A stretch of 64,000 nucleotides of DNA from Thalassia testudinum (taxonomy: Eukaryota; Streptophyta; Magnoliopsida; Alismatales; Hydrocharitaceae), in contig JAZHRO010000003.1 in assembly GCA_037157565.1 (NCBI GenBank), positions 42,111,001 through 42,175,000 of the forward strand, written 5' to 3'. Shown here piece after piece: positions 45,225 through 56,100 of this stretch (positions are counted from its first letter, which is position 1; each line of letters opens with the position of its first letter). Position numbers and translations under genes: made by a program. The notes below the pieces were generated by a model, which was not told the origin of the DNA, searched no databases, and saw nothing but the letters and a program-made list of their open reading frames with translations.

Positions 45225-47249
45225 ATGGATCACCCTTACTTTTATCATTTAGATTATCAGAGTCAATACTTCCCATCTTTTAATCAGGATCCCATGACCC
45301 AAGCATATCCATCCTTTAATGGGTACAATGACAATTCATGGGATCAATCATATTCCTATCCTAGGAGTACTGGCCGGATAACTCCCACTTTTGAGCAAAA
45401 CCTTGGAGTGGGATTTTCCACCCCCGAAGTCCCCACTACTTTGCCAATGCCTAGCCCTCCCACCCTTCATGATTTTTCTTATCAAGGTTGGACTAACACT
45501 CCTAGGCAACCTAAGCCTGAGATTGACTATCCTCCCCAATCTGATAGTAGCCTCTCCTCTTTTATGATAGAAATGCAAAAACAACAAAAAGAAATGATGG
45601 AGTCAATGGGAGAGATGTTGAGGAATAGTCAACGACTGAATGAGAAAATTTATCAACTTAGCTACTCTTTTACTATTGATTTTGATCCCTACCCATACAA
45701 TCATGATCATCAAAAAGATTATGAGGAAACAATAGATAATAGGGATCCCATTTTGAATAGCTATCACTTAGACTCTCCCCATGAGACACGACCACTAGAG
45801 GAGAACTATCTTAATGATTATCTACCCGAGCTATATTGGAGTCAAAAGAAAGGGAAGATGGTACCACTTGAGGACCTTGACCCCGTTGACAGCATTTTTC
45901 TTACCCCTGATAAATCGAGTCAAGGTCATATTGTTCATGCCACTTCCCCTATTAATCATGAGGTGGAACCCCATTCTACCCTTAGTGAGCCTAATCTCGA
46001 CCCTCCACTTAGGGAACCAGCACTTACCATTCATCATTATGAGGATTTACATGTGCCCAATGAAGGTGACCCTAAGGGAATGGAGGATGAATTGGATCAA
46101 TTTTGGTCTTAGGGATACAAAGAGTCTATTTTAGAGGAGGATGATAACCCAATGGAGGAACCCAGACTTTGAGTTTGGAGTGAATCTCGAGGGGATTATG
46201 TGTTATTTGAGGACTTACCCCTTCAGGATATTAATGCTTTGGTGAAATCCGGATTCCTCCCTACTTTTGATTTTGAAAATCATCCTCTGCAAAACCAGGA
46301 AGATAGGTAGTGATGTTGGAGGAGGATGAACACAACAGTGAGAAGCCTAGGAGGGACTCTCGGGGACAATACACATCAATTGAGGATTTATGCCCTGAGG
46401 AGAATAAAGAGCTTACTCCAAAACATTACGACTGATCCTCCTTCATAAACAATTAAGGATACTGAAGCAACTCCTCTCTTTACTAGTGAATCACATATAC
46501 ACCCCAATTAAAACTTAAGTGAACCAAAAGAATCTGGGGATGAAACTAATGATAATGATTTTGTTGCTTCGACCATACCATCAAATAAATGTTATTTGGA
46601 GTCCACCATTGATTCACATATACTGGAAGGTGAAAATATGACTCTAATTCTTGAGGAAATCATTAATGATTGGTAGGGTGACTTCAATTTTTCTACAATA
46701 TCTATTAGGGAGAATAATACAGAGTTTGAATTGTTGTTGGAACTAGACTTGACACAGACTATGACCTCCTTGGACTTAATCATTACCTTCCAACACCACA
46801 ATCAACCCATACACTCCGTAACCGATCCTTGGCTCTGGTCTTTGCTCATATACATTCTTTCTGGGGAGAATATCAGGCCAATACATCCTCGAGTGGAATG
46901 ACGAGTTTGGATTGTTGCTTGTACTTTTACTCTCGCCATTCAAGGGTTTGACATATTTATGATTATATCTTTTAAAACCCTTCCTGCTTTAGAAGACCCT
47001 TGTTATCCTCCACTTCTATTTCGGGAGGTCCCTTTTCATGTTCCTTTTGCTATTCCTAGAACTCCCTAGGTATCCTATGAGGTTCTCTATTTTCATTTCT
47101 TCTGGCGAGCATTTGGAATCACACTGCATTATCAGCTCGCCAACATCCGTGGCTACCTGTTTTCTAGGCCCACACTATTACACATATTTTTAGGGCTTAG
47201 CTCTTTCTGTTTGGAACCAAACTTACAGGTTCCCTATAAGTCTGGCTGC
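45225..47249 (+). pseudogene. Tyr/Pro/Trp-rich gag-position ORF of element G
   Basis: The frame is intact for 295 codons from ATG 45225. It starts MDHPYFYHLDYQSQYFPSF, resembling the start of the B protein, with a later WDQSYSYPRS like the SWDN motif of B. Residues 110-150 (IEMQKQQKEMMESMGEML, Met/Gln/Lys-rich) look like a coiled coil. Then come an acidic region and KKGKMVPLEDLDPVD. After a stop at 46110 the same frame gives SRGDYVLFEDLPLQD, and further on SRGQYTSIEDLCPEE: three degenerate repeats of one motif. Beyond 46310 the frame is broken. 47090-47240 recalls the hydrophobic C-terminus of B and K. Interrupted by K at 47250. Function unknown; position and partial similarity suggest the same protein family as B and K. 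Confidence 0.6.
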
Positions 47250-49010
47250 TGTTGAAGCTACGAGTTGCTACACTAACATATTTGGTTTTGAAAAACATGT
47301 CATCGTAGTATGAAAGTGAAGAACTCGTGTTCAACAAATAAAATTTATACTGGAATAGAAATCCCAAGTCGAACTCAAGGAGGAGGACGTTTGATTTAAA
47401 AATACGTGTTTGTTTTATTTGTCACGAAGTAGAATAATTCATTAGAAACTATCTATCTATTTACAATAAATAGAAGAGAGAGAATATTACAAACAAAAAC
47501 CAAAAAAAGATGTAGAATGAACATGGAATTCATTATAAAAGAGATTGTTCATTACACTACTCATTACAACTAGAAAGCAGAAAATGATTACACTAGAAAG
47601 CAGTAAATCTACTCTAGAAGCATTAAAAAGAATGGAGAGAGAAATATCCTCCTCGACGGTCGCTTGGAGGACGAGCTGGACAGACGACGCTTGGAAGATG
47701 GGGAACAGAGCAAAACAAAGGAGGACGAAGTGGGAAGAACGGGAATGGGGCAGCACGTCATCGTCGTCACGGGATCCACTTCCGAAAGTGGGATGAAAAT
47801 TGGACTTTATCTCTTGAGAAGCATCCCCGGTGTAGGACAAGCTTCTCTTGAGCTTTGGAGAGGGAGAGAAGAGAAGGAAGGGATGAAGATTTCGTATGGA
47901 GGAGGTCTCCTTTTATAGTTGCAAGGAATGAGGGCAATTTGGTCTTTTTAATCTCAAAACATTAAATCAGGGGTCTTTAGTGATGGATAAAACCGTCAGT
48001 AAAGCCCCATCGTGGGCGATGTGCACCTCTCGCTCGCCTCCCACGCATGAAATGCACACTCACATCCTTCGATTCTCAGTTGTTCCATCGTGAGATCGAA
48101 CGGCTGAGATGCACCCTCGCCCGCCTCCTCATTGTGCGCTCGCCACGTGCGATCTCGCGTGATGCGTGAGCACATAATAGCACATGGTCTGGATTGAGGG
48201 TCCACAGCTGCTCTATCGTGATCGAGCGGTCACGGAGCCTGCTCGCCCATGCCCCAGCAGCTGGTCACGAGGAATCGAACGCACGCTGCTATGTCACGTA
48301 AGCGCATTCACCTGCTGCACTACAACGGTGTTTATGTCACAAAGATGCTTTCATTCACGCGTGATCAGGACCGTTGGATTGAGATCCAATGGTCAAGGTA
48401 GCACTTCAGGTGCGGCTTTAGAGGATAGGCATGCCGATTGGGATGCAATCTCAACCGTTGGATCTTGATCCAACGACAAATATTCGTGGGTGCTAGCAGC
48501 TTCAAAAGTTGAGGATGGTCAGTTGGGCGACCGAGATGGAGCCACGTGGCGCCATCTTGGCCGTCCATCTTCTGGATGATGTAGATGGTGCCACAGTTGC
48601 CAGATTAAATCGATTTTTATGCTGTTAGGCTACAATCGTCGATCCAAATCCATCTGTGCGGTCGGATTTGTCTTTTGAAGTGCAGATTCACACCATCTGG
48701 GCCCTTGATCTTCTAGGGTTCCCCAATCTCTATCTGATGCTACAGATGTCTGATTAGGGTGATCTTGGAGTCGTTGGACTCCAATCGTCGCTCTGATCAA
48801 ATCTGTACGGTTGGATCTTCGATCTGAGGCCCCGATAAAAATTTTGCCCTGTCCCTGAACATACAAGGAGACAATTAACCTCTATTTTATTCAAACTAAT
48901 CCAAATGCAAGATGATGCATGTTATGCAATATTTACAGTATGCAATGCAATTCTATGCTTAGGAACATGCATAAATAGACATCTTATGTAGTGTAAACAT
49001 GTTTACATCA
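47250..49010 (-). repeat. 3' LTR of element K
   Basis: Minus strand TGATGTAAACATG (49010) to GCTTCAACA (47250). Contains a TATA box (complement of 47910-47918), a stem-loop (47970-48008), a tRNA-like segment (48262-48326), a palindromic module (48455-48476), a perfect G-box GCCACGTGGC (48541-48550) and, near 48835, the block resembling GGACAGGGCAA. Confidence 0.85.
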
Positions 49011-50260
49011 CACCCCCATGCCTATCTTTTGCTAGCCCCTAGCAAAAACTATATGCTATATATAAAAGAATTAGGTTGGATTATTTGGGCATGAGTTATT
49101 TTCAATCATTAAGAAAATATTTACTTAAGATCTGAACTTTCAAAGGCACAACAGTGTTGGGGTATCTGCCAAAATGCAGACCACCTCAAGCCCTTGCCTT
49201 ATTCAAAGAAAATTTTCTTTTCCTCTTTTTCTTCTTCTCTAATTTTTTTGGATTTTCGAGTTTTAGGGTTTAAGAGTGGCTTTCTACAGCCATTCAACTC
49301 ACCAAAGATTTGATGAGAATCCTAAGTTATAAGCATCTTATTGTGAATGTGATAGACTCATTGACCAACAGTAAAAATGAACTTCGGATTTCTACACCTC
49401 TAGGTGACCGTAAAAAGAGAATTCTGCCTAAAGGTGTATCTTTACAACCGGTAGCTTTCTCCCTACTTTTATTTTTACGGGGTCAACACAAGGGTGAATC
49501 CAGTGTATATCTCCCCGATTTATTCTACTTCTCCGCTTCTTCCTAAGTGTTTTGGGAATTTTCAGTGCATTTATTAAGCTGGGTTCTGGACAACCGGTCG
49601 AGTTGCGAAGTGTGGCTTATTTCTTTTATTTTATTTTCTTTTCTCCTTTTCTTTTTCTTTTCTTTTTGACTTTCTTTTTCTCTTTTTTTTCTTCTTTTTT
49701 TTTAAGGAGGTGGCTTCCCTGATCTAAGATTTACCTAAAGGCAGCAGAAAGAGAATGGTCCAGTGACTGGGCTCTGGACAACCTACCTATGGGTTGTTAA
49801 CCATGATAACTTGCCAGCCACATCACCCTAGAAGGTTTCATTAGCTACCCAATTTTCGTTAAAATCACCAAACAACGAGTTAGTGCAAAGAAAGTGTGTA
49901 GATGCTTAAAACTCAAAATTTCCTTAAATCAAAGGGCAGGTTGATAAGTCGTGTACTTATCACCCAAACTTATTTACTCCAATTACAATAGAATTAAGAT
50001 GGCGAGGACTCAAAAAGCAAATCCACATTTTAGTGGATACACAAGCTAATTAAGTCCAAAGACCTGAAGGGTCTTTGTGTTCAGATCATAATGTAGTATT
50101 TCCTAAGATTGAAAATTTTCTTAAACCCAAGTTCTCTTTCCTAATTCCACCATTTTTTTTAAATATATATAAATAAAAGAAAATAAAACAAATCTACAGA
50201 ATTAACGAATTAATTCAGAGATGAATATCCACCCCCCCATGCCTATCTAATGCAATGTCC
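49011..50260 (-). other. 3' non-coding region of element K
   Basis: Inverse counterpart of 1-1213 and 34500-35870. Begins with the polypurine tract (complement of CACCCCCATGC, 49011-49021), includes the two hairpin modules (about 49575-49610, partly degraded, and 49770-49830) around a T/C-rich tract (49620-49710), and ends with the internal polypurine-like tract (CCACCCCCCCATG, 50231-50243) and CAATGTCCTCATTG (50253-50266). Confidence 0.7.
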
Positions 50261-52094
50261 TCATTGTATTAAAAAGACATAAAACAGAGTGGACTGGAGT
50301 AGAAAGCACCTAAATTGCATGAATGTTGGGTCCGCTCCGAGATAAAGAAAAACTATATATGTGCTGAATTTAATGCCTTCAGCTAGGCACACTATACAAA
50401 GAAGAGAAATAAAGAATTCACAGGCATAGATCAGAATCAGAATAAAAAGAAACCTCTGACCTACCAACAGATGTCCACAGATGTGGACCAGATTATGGTG
50501 CATACCCATACCCCGTAATTGAGAATATCTAAGGTTCTGGATAAAAATTACCCAAAACCTAAAATCACTATGCAACTGGGTTCGGGCCTGCGATTTATGA
50601 GGATGCAACCCAAGATCAAAAGTCGGGTTACAGAGAATTCAGGCTCCAAAGGATAATCAATGAATGTATGCTTAGGTTGAACATCCTCAGAACAAATGTC
50701 ATAAGGGTTTTGGTTTGATGGTTTCAGATGAAATGGAACCCTTAGACCAGGTCTTCTATTTTTTCTGAAATTTGCTTCCCAAATCAAAATTTCCCAACTC
50801 CTTTCCTCCTCATTCAGAATGTCAAATTCCGAAACCTCCTGCATATTAATCACCCCGTCTAAAATTTTCAAGTCTAAAAGATCTGGCTGAATCAGAATTG
50901 ACTTGGGTCTAGTTATCTAAAAAATAGAATCATCAATAAACTCAATGGGGTGTCACTAACAATCAGGGCATTTGATTGAATCCTCCAGAAAATGTGATTC
51001 TGGATCCATAATGTGAACCCCAATAAGATCAGTTTCTTCAATTATTGGGCTATCAAATGATCTATTAGATTCCTCAGGCCTAATCATCTCATAGAAATTA
51101 TGTTCTGTAAACTCACATGAGACTTCGCAAACTGAATCTTCACCATCAGAATCAAAGAAATCAAAATCCGTATTAATGTATGTCTCAAAATCATTCATCA
51201 CTTTCTGGTCCATGGAGACATACGTTTCCTCGTACCCTGGCTCAGGGATTTCAGGCGAAGAAATCAGATCATCCTTAATTGGTTACTCTAATTCAATCTG
51301 GTCAGCCTCGTAACACGTGTCCCCCCAACAGGTGCCTGAGCAAGTTTTGACATTGGCTCTCCTGAAGGGAGTTCATCCTGGGAATCATCCCATGATTGAA
51401 CTAAAGCAACCACAAATCTCATTCTCAATTTCGCTAACTTCCTAAGTAGAAACTCACCTGGGTTCTTATCCTTAACATCCTGGAGCCAATCCAATAAGTA
51501 CTTATTCAAATCATCAATCATTTCAATCAGGGGCCCCAATCTTTCAATGCAAGGTATTGGTTGAACTTCTAAAGATTGTATGATATTCCGCAAGTTAGCC
51601 AGAACCTTATCTTGAACCTGGTTACCCTTAACCAAATGAGTTGGTTCAGGGTTGGGTAGGTTTGGGATTAGTGCAGAGGAGTTAACAAATTGAGATTCGT
51701 TATACCCTTCCTGATAATAGGTCATTTCGGATTGTTAAAAAGGTGGTGATGACCTAAAGGCAATGTAATTAGAGGATGGGTAAGAATCAGTGTATCCTCC
51801 TTGATTGTAGATCGCATTAGACTGTCCATGAAAGGGTGGTGATCTATAATCTATGTGGCTCTAAGAAGGATAGAAATTACAATTATAGTGTTTAGGGTTA
51901 GACCCTAAACACGAAGGTCCGGAACTATATCCCCAATTCAAGTTATCCCAACTAACTGATGGTTGATTACAGTATGAGTCGGGATAATCGTCATGTTGAA
52001 GATAACTCATAACAGGAGGGAAAGAGCGGGAATGCATATAAAATGTGGAAGGATTCATGATAAACGGGAGGAAGAAAGGCGCCCTGCAACACAA
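50261..52094 (-). pseudogene. Tyr/Pro/Trp-rich gag-position ORF of element K
   Basis: Homologue of the B ORF, in five pieces: 52094-51861 (MNPSTFYMHS, SVSWDNLNWGY), 51725-51288 (NLRNIIQSLEVQP, DDLNKYLLDWLQDVKDK, VVALVQSWDDSQDE), 51213-50956 (NDFETYINT, acidic), 50871-50548 (LRVPFHLKP, NPYDI) and 50608-50261 (VIFIQNLRY, HICGH, FILILIYACEFFIS). The first two share a frame; later ones need frameshifts. At the codon where B has its first stop, K has CAA. Residues kept in both copies despite separate decay mark the likely functional core: the DDLNKYLLDWLQDVKDK helix, the DFETYINT motif and HICGH. Confidence 0.65.
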
Positions 52095-53234
52095 TCAATC
52101 AAACCTATCCTTAAGTGGGCTAGCCTAAAGACCTACAGACTCCTAGAACCCATCTTGAGATAAAGAAATGATTTGATCTACTTCTGTCTGTTCAATCCAA
52201 CCAGTTAGAAGGAGGGACTGGGGAGAAGGTTCTTCCTTCGGCTTGTGCCTCTGGTTCCTAGTGTACCCACCAACCGCGATTGTTTGATTTTGCTCCCCTA
52301 GCTAGACATCATATTGAATAGTAGAAATAGACTAATCGAAAATAATCTCATTCTGGGCTCCAAAGAGCAAGTCGAATCCTTAAGGCCAACGTCTACTCTA
52401 TTTTATTTAGGGCTAGGTTTGAATTTGCTTTGGAATGTGATGGGCCCTTTATCTGGGTTGTGCCCTTAATGATTGATTGATTTGTGTGTGCATGCACAAC
52501 TAGTGATTTTCAAGCAAGATTATTTTTGATGCGGTGAATTTTAGGATTCAAATCTTGCTTAGTAGTTTTTAGGATTCAGCTTTAGGTTCTTTTCAAACAA
52601 GTTTTATTGGCACACCAGGTTTTGAAAACACAGGTGAAGATGTTTTCCTTAGAAACTTAAAAGAATGTGGAGTGCCTGGTAAATCCCTAAGAGTTGAACC
52701 TATGCGGTAGCTACTTAATTTGTTGATTTTAATTGAAGTGGTGTAGCCCAATCAACTCAAACAATTGGCCTGTTGCACCACTTAATTAGGCACACAAGTG
52801 ATTACCTAATCTGATTTCTACTCAATTATGTGTTTAGATGTGTGTAACGGTTCCAAAGATCGATTTACCGGTTGAGTTTGAAAATCAGATGAGATTGTGT
52901 ACCTCTGTGAGATTTTTTTTTTCTTTTTAAATGTGGAGGTTGACACGAGTGTAGGTATCAAACAAACAAACAAAACTAACCTTAGAGTTTATAAGAACAT
53001 TTAGGTTGATTGATGTTTGTGTTATTACGTGGTGAAATGAAAACTAATGGGTGGGAGGTGGGGGATAACTTACAAAACCTTCAGCAACACTTTGCTCCAA
53101 TCTACCGCTTTTGCTCATCTCAAAAGAGTATCTGCAATCACAATAAGAAAGGAGAGAAGTGAGGTAAATGATTTGTAAGTTATAAAATGCGAAAAAAATC
53201 AAAGAGAGTCTCCTCCGTGGCAACGACGCCACAA
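52095..53234 (-). other. Primer-binding site and leader of element K
   Basis: The complement of 53212-53231 reads TGGCGTCGTTGCCACGGAGG, the best-preserved tRNA-Asp primer site in the window, 3 nt from the LTR. The rest is non-coding and similar to the leaders of B and C. Confidence 0.75.
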
Positions 53235-54246
53235 TGTTGAAGCTACGAGTTGCTACGCTAACGTATTTGATTTTGAAAAATCTGTCGTCGTAGTATGAAA
53301 ATGAAGAACTCGTGTTCAACAAAATTTATACCGGAATAGAAATCCCGAGTCGAACTTATGGAGGCAGACGTTTAATTTAAAAATATGCGTTTGGTTTATT
53401 TATCACGAAATAAAATAATTGATTAGAAACTATCTATCTATTTACAATAAATAGAAGAGAGAGTGAGAATATTACAAACAAAAATAAAAACGAGATGTAG
53501 AATGAACATGGAATTCATTATCAAAGAGATTGTTCATTACACTACTCATTATGACTAGAAAGCAGAAAATGATTACACTAGAAAGCAGTAAATCTACTCT
53601 AGAAAGCATTAAAAAGAATGGAGAGAGAAATATCCTCCTTGACGGTTGCTTAGAGGATGAGCTAGACGGGACAATGCTTGGAAGATGGGGAACGAAGCAG
53701 GACAAAGGAGGATGAAGCGGAAAGAACGGGAACGGGGCAGCACGTCGTCGTCGTCGTGGGATCCACTTCCGAAAGGGGGATGAAAATTGGACTTTATCTC
53801 TTGAGAAGCATCCCGGGTGTAGGACAAGCTTCTCTTGAGCTTTGGAGAGGGAGAGAAGAGAAGGGATGAAGATTTCATATGATGGAGGTCTCTTTTTATA
53901 GTTGCAAGGAATAAGGGCAATTTGGTCTTTTTAATCTCAAAACATTAAATCAAGGGTCTTTAGTGATGGATAAAACCGTTGCTAAAGCCCCATCGTGGGC
54001 GACATCCGCCGCCTGCCCGCCTCCCGTGCATGAAATACGCGCTCACGTCCTTCGATTCTCGGTCGTTCGATCACAAGATCGAACAGCTGAGACGCGCCCT
54101 CGCCCGCCTCCTTATCGTGCACTCACCGCGTGCGATCTCGCGTGGCGCACGAGCATGCAATAGCACATGGTCTAGATTGAGCACCCGCAACCGCTTGATC
54201 GTGATCGAGTGGTCACGGAGCCTGCTCACCCGCACCCCAGCAGCTA

Positions 54247-54310
54247 CTCACGAGGAATCGAACACGCGCCGCTGCGTCGCATAAGCACGTTCACCCACTG
54301 CACTACAATG
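54247..54310 (-). other. tRNA-like segment in the K 5' LTR
   Basis: On the minus strand TAGTGCAGTGGGTGAACG resembles an A box and TGTTCGATTCC is one base from the B-box consensus, about 42 nt apart. The 3' LTR copy is 48262-48326. Confidence 0.5.
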
Positions 54311-54510
54311 GCGTTTATGTTGCAAAGATGCTTTCGTAAGCTTGCGATCAAGGCCGTTGGGTTGAGATCCAACGGTCAAGGCGGCTCTTCAAGTGCGGCT
54401 TCAGAGGATGGGTGCATCTTTTGGGATGCGATCTTAGCCGTTGGATCTTGATCCAACGGTAGAGATTCGTGGGTGCTAGTGGCTTCAAAAGTTGAGGGCG
54501 GTTGGTTGGG

Positions 54511-54546
54511 CGGCCAAGATGGTGCCATGTGGCACCATCTTGGCCG
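54511..54546. promoter_or_regulatory. 36-bp perfect palindrome in the K 5' LTR
   Basis: Arms of 17 bp (CGGCCAAGATGGTGCCA and its exact complement) around TG. The 3' LTR version has mismatches but carries a perfect G-box GCCACGTGGC at the centre; B, A and N have related centres. Confidence 0.8.
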
Positions 54547-54993
54547 TCCATCTTCTGGATGATGTAGATGGTGCCACGGTTGCCGGATTGAATCGATTGT
54601 TATGCTGTTAGGCTACGATCATCGATCCAAATCTATCTGTGCGGTCGGATTTGTCATTTGAAGTGCAGATTCACACCATCTGGGCCCTTGATCTTCTAGG
54701 GTTCCCCAATCTCTATCTGATGCTACAGATGTCTGATTAGGGCGATCTTGGAGTCGTTGGACTCCAATCGTCGCTCTGATCAAATCTGTATGGTTGGATC
54801 TTCGATTCGAGGCCCCGATAAAAATTTTTCCCTGTCCCTGAACATACAAGGAGACAATTAACCTCCATTTTATTCAAACCAATCTAAATGCAAGATGATG
54901 CATGTTATGCAATATTTATACTATGTAATGCAATTCTATGCTTAGGAACATGCATAAATAGACATCTTATGTAGTGTAAACATGTTTACATCA

Positions 54994-56100
54994 ACTGTCG
55001 ACAGAAAATGCAGCACTTGTTGGGAGGCAACCCAATGTCCAGAATAACGCCTTCATCAAGTGATTTCCTTCCTTTCTCCCCCTGTTTTAATTTTACAATG
55101 AGGACATTGTAAGATTTAAGCATGGGGGGTGTATTTTGCATTTTTAGGTAGCAATAATGCATTTAGGTTAAGTGCATTAAAAAAAATCTCTTTTGTTTTC
55201 TTGAGCTGAATTGGTTAGCCCTAGCAAAACATCTTTATCAAGGAGGTGTCATTGAAGATTTTCTTCTTAAATTATTTCTAAGTTTAGAATCCAGTACAGT
55301 TACTTCACTTGCACGTAGACTGGGTAATGGACCTTTGTAGCAAACCAATAAGCATTTTTAGTCTGCTGAATCCTTGGACAGTTTGAAGGGAGTCAGGCAT
55401 ACCATCTTCTATTAGATCCACCTAATATTTGCGAGAAAGTAGAGAGACTACTAGTGCGCTAAGTCTAGTGCAAGAACTCATAAGTTCTGTATAATTAGAT
55501 GATGATACCTCAGAGTTAGGCATAGTTTTTCGCTCTCTGTTCCTGCAAGAAAATATTGTGTGAATTCCTAAGAGTCACCAAATAAGGCAGATACACAGAG
55601 ATTGAGTTTAATAAAACTATGACTATGATGGATGGTTACAACCGTCCTTCATAGAATCCTCGGCTGAAGAAGGGTAGTAATGTCAAAGGTTAGAAATACG
55701 ATTGTCCTATCCATTCTTTCCCGATATTGAGAGTAGGCACTTCCACCAAATAAGCCACACAATATCCTTTTGAACATCATTTCCCCCAATAATGCCTCAT
55801 GAATAAAAGTTTGCATCATTTTGTGTTATTGATAAAAAAAAAATCGGGGTCCAATCATAGATCATTTTCTGCTTTAATCCCTAAAGGAAGTAGTTTCCTA
55901 TTCAATAAAATTTTATGAAGCGTAAAGCACGAGTGTTAGATGCAAGTTGGCTTTTCATTTGCATCCATTATCTAGGCTATTATCACTTCACTTTTGTCTA
56001 GATCTCTAAATCTTTGGAATAAGAAAAGTAGAAGTCTTTGGTTGCTTCCATCATCTTTCACTTTTGCTAGGAACTAGCAAAACTTAGGCATGGGGGCATT
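54994..56100 (+). other. 3' non-coding region of element G
   Basis: Begins with the post-coding block TTGTTGGGAGGCAACCCAA (55018-55036), then ACAATGAGGACATTG and AAGCATGGGGGGTG (55095-55131), an internal polypurine-like tract as in B and K, and ends in the terminal tract TTAGGCATGGGGGCATT (56084-56100) before the LTR. No gene. Confidence 0.7.

Larger units (their letters stand above)
47250..54993 (-). mobile_element. Element K: complete non-autonomous LTR retrotransposon
   Basis: 7.7 kb with LTRs of 1761 and 1759 bp that differ at roughly one base in ten over the stretch compared by eye. Flanks GCTGC (47245-47249) and ACTGT (54994-54998) differ only by two transitions. Same family and organisation as B, in opposite orientation, inserted into G between its ORF and its 3' non-coding region. 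No pol. Confidence 0.85.
53235..54993 (-). repeat. 5' LTR of element K
   Basis: Same layout as the 3' LTR: TATA box (complement of 53892-53901), stem-loop (53953-53992), tRNA-like segment (54247-54310), MSA consensus TCCAACGGTCA (54368-54378), perfect 22-bp inverted repeat (54438-54459) and a 36-bp perfect palindrome (54511-54546). Confidence 0.85.
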
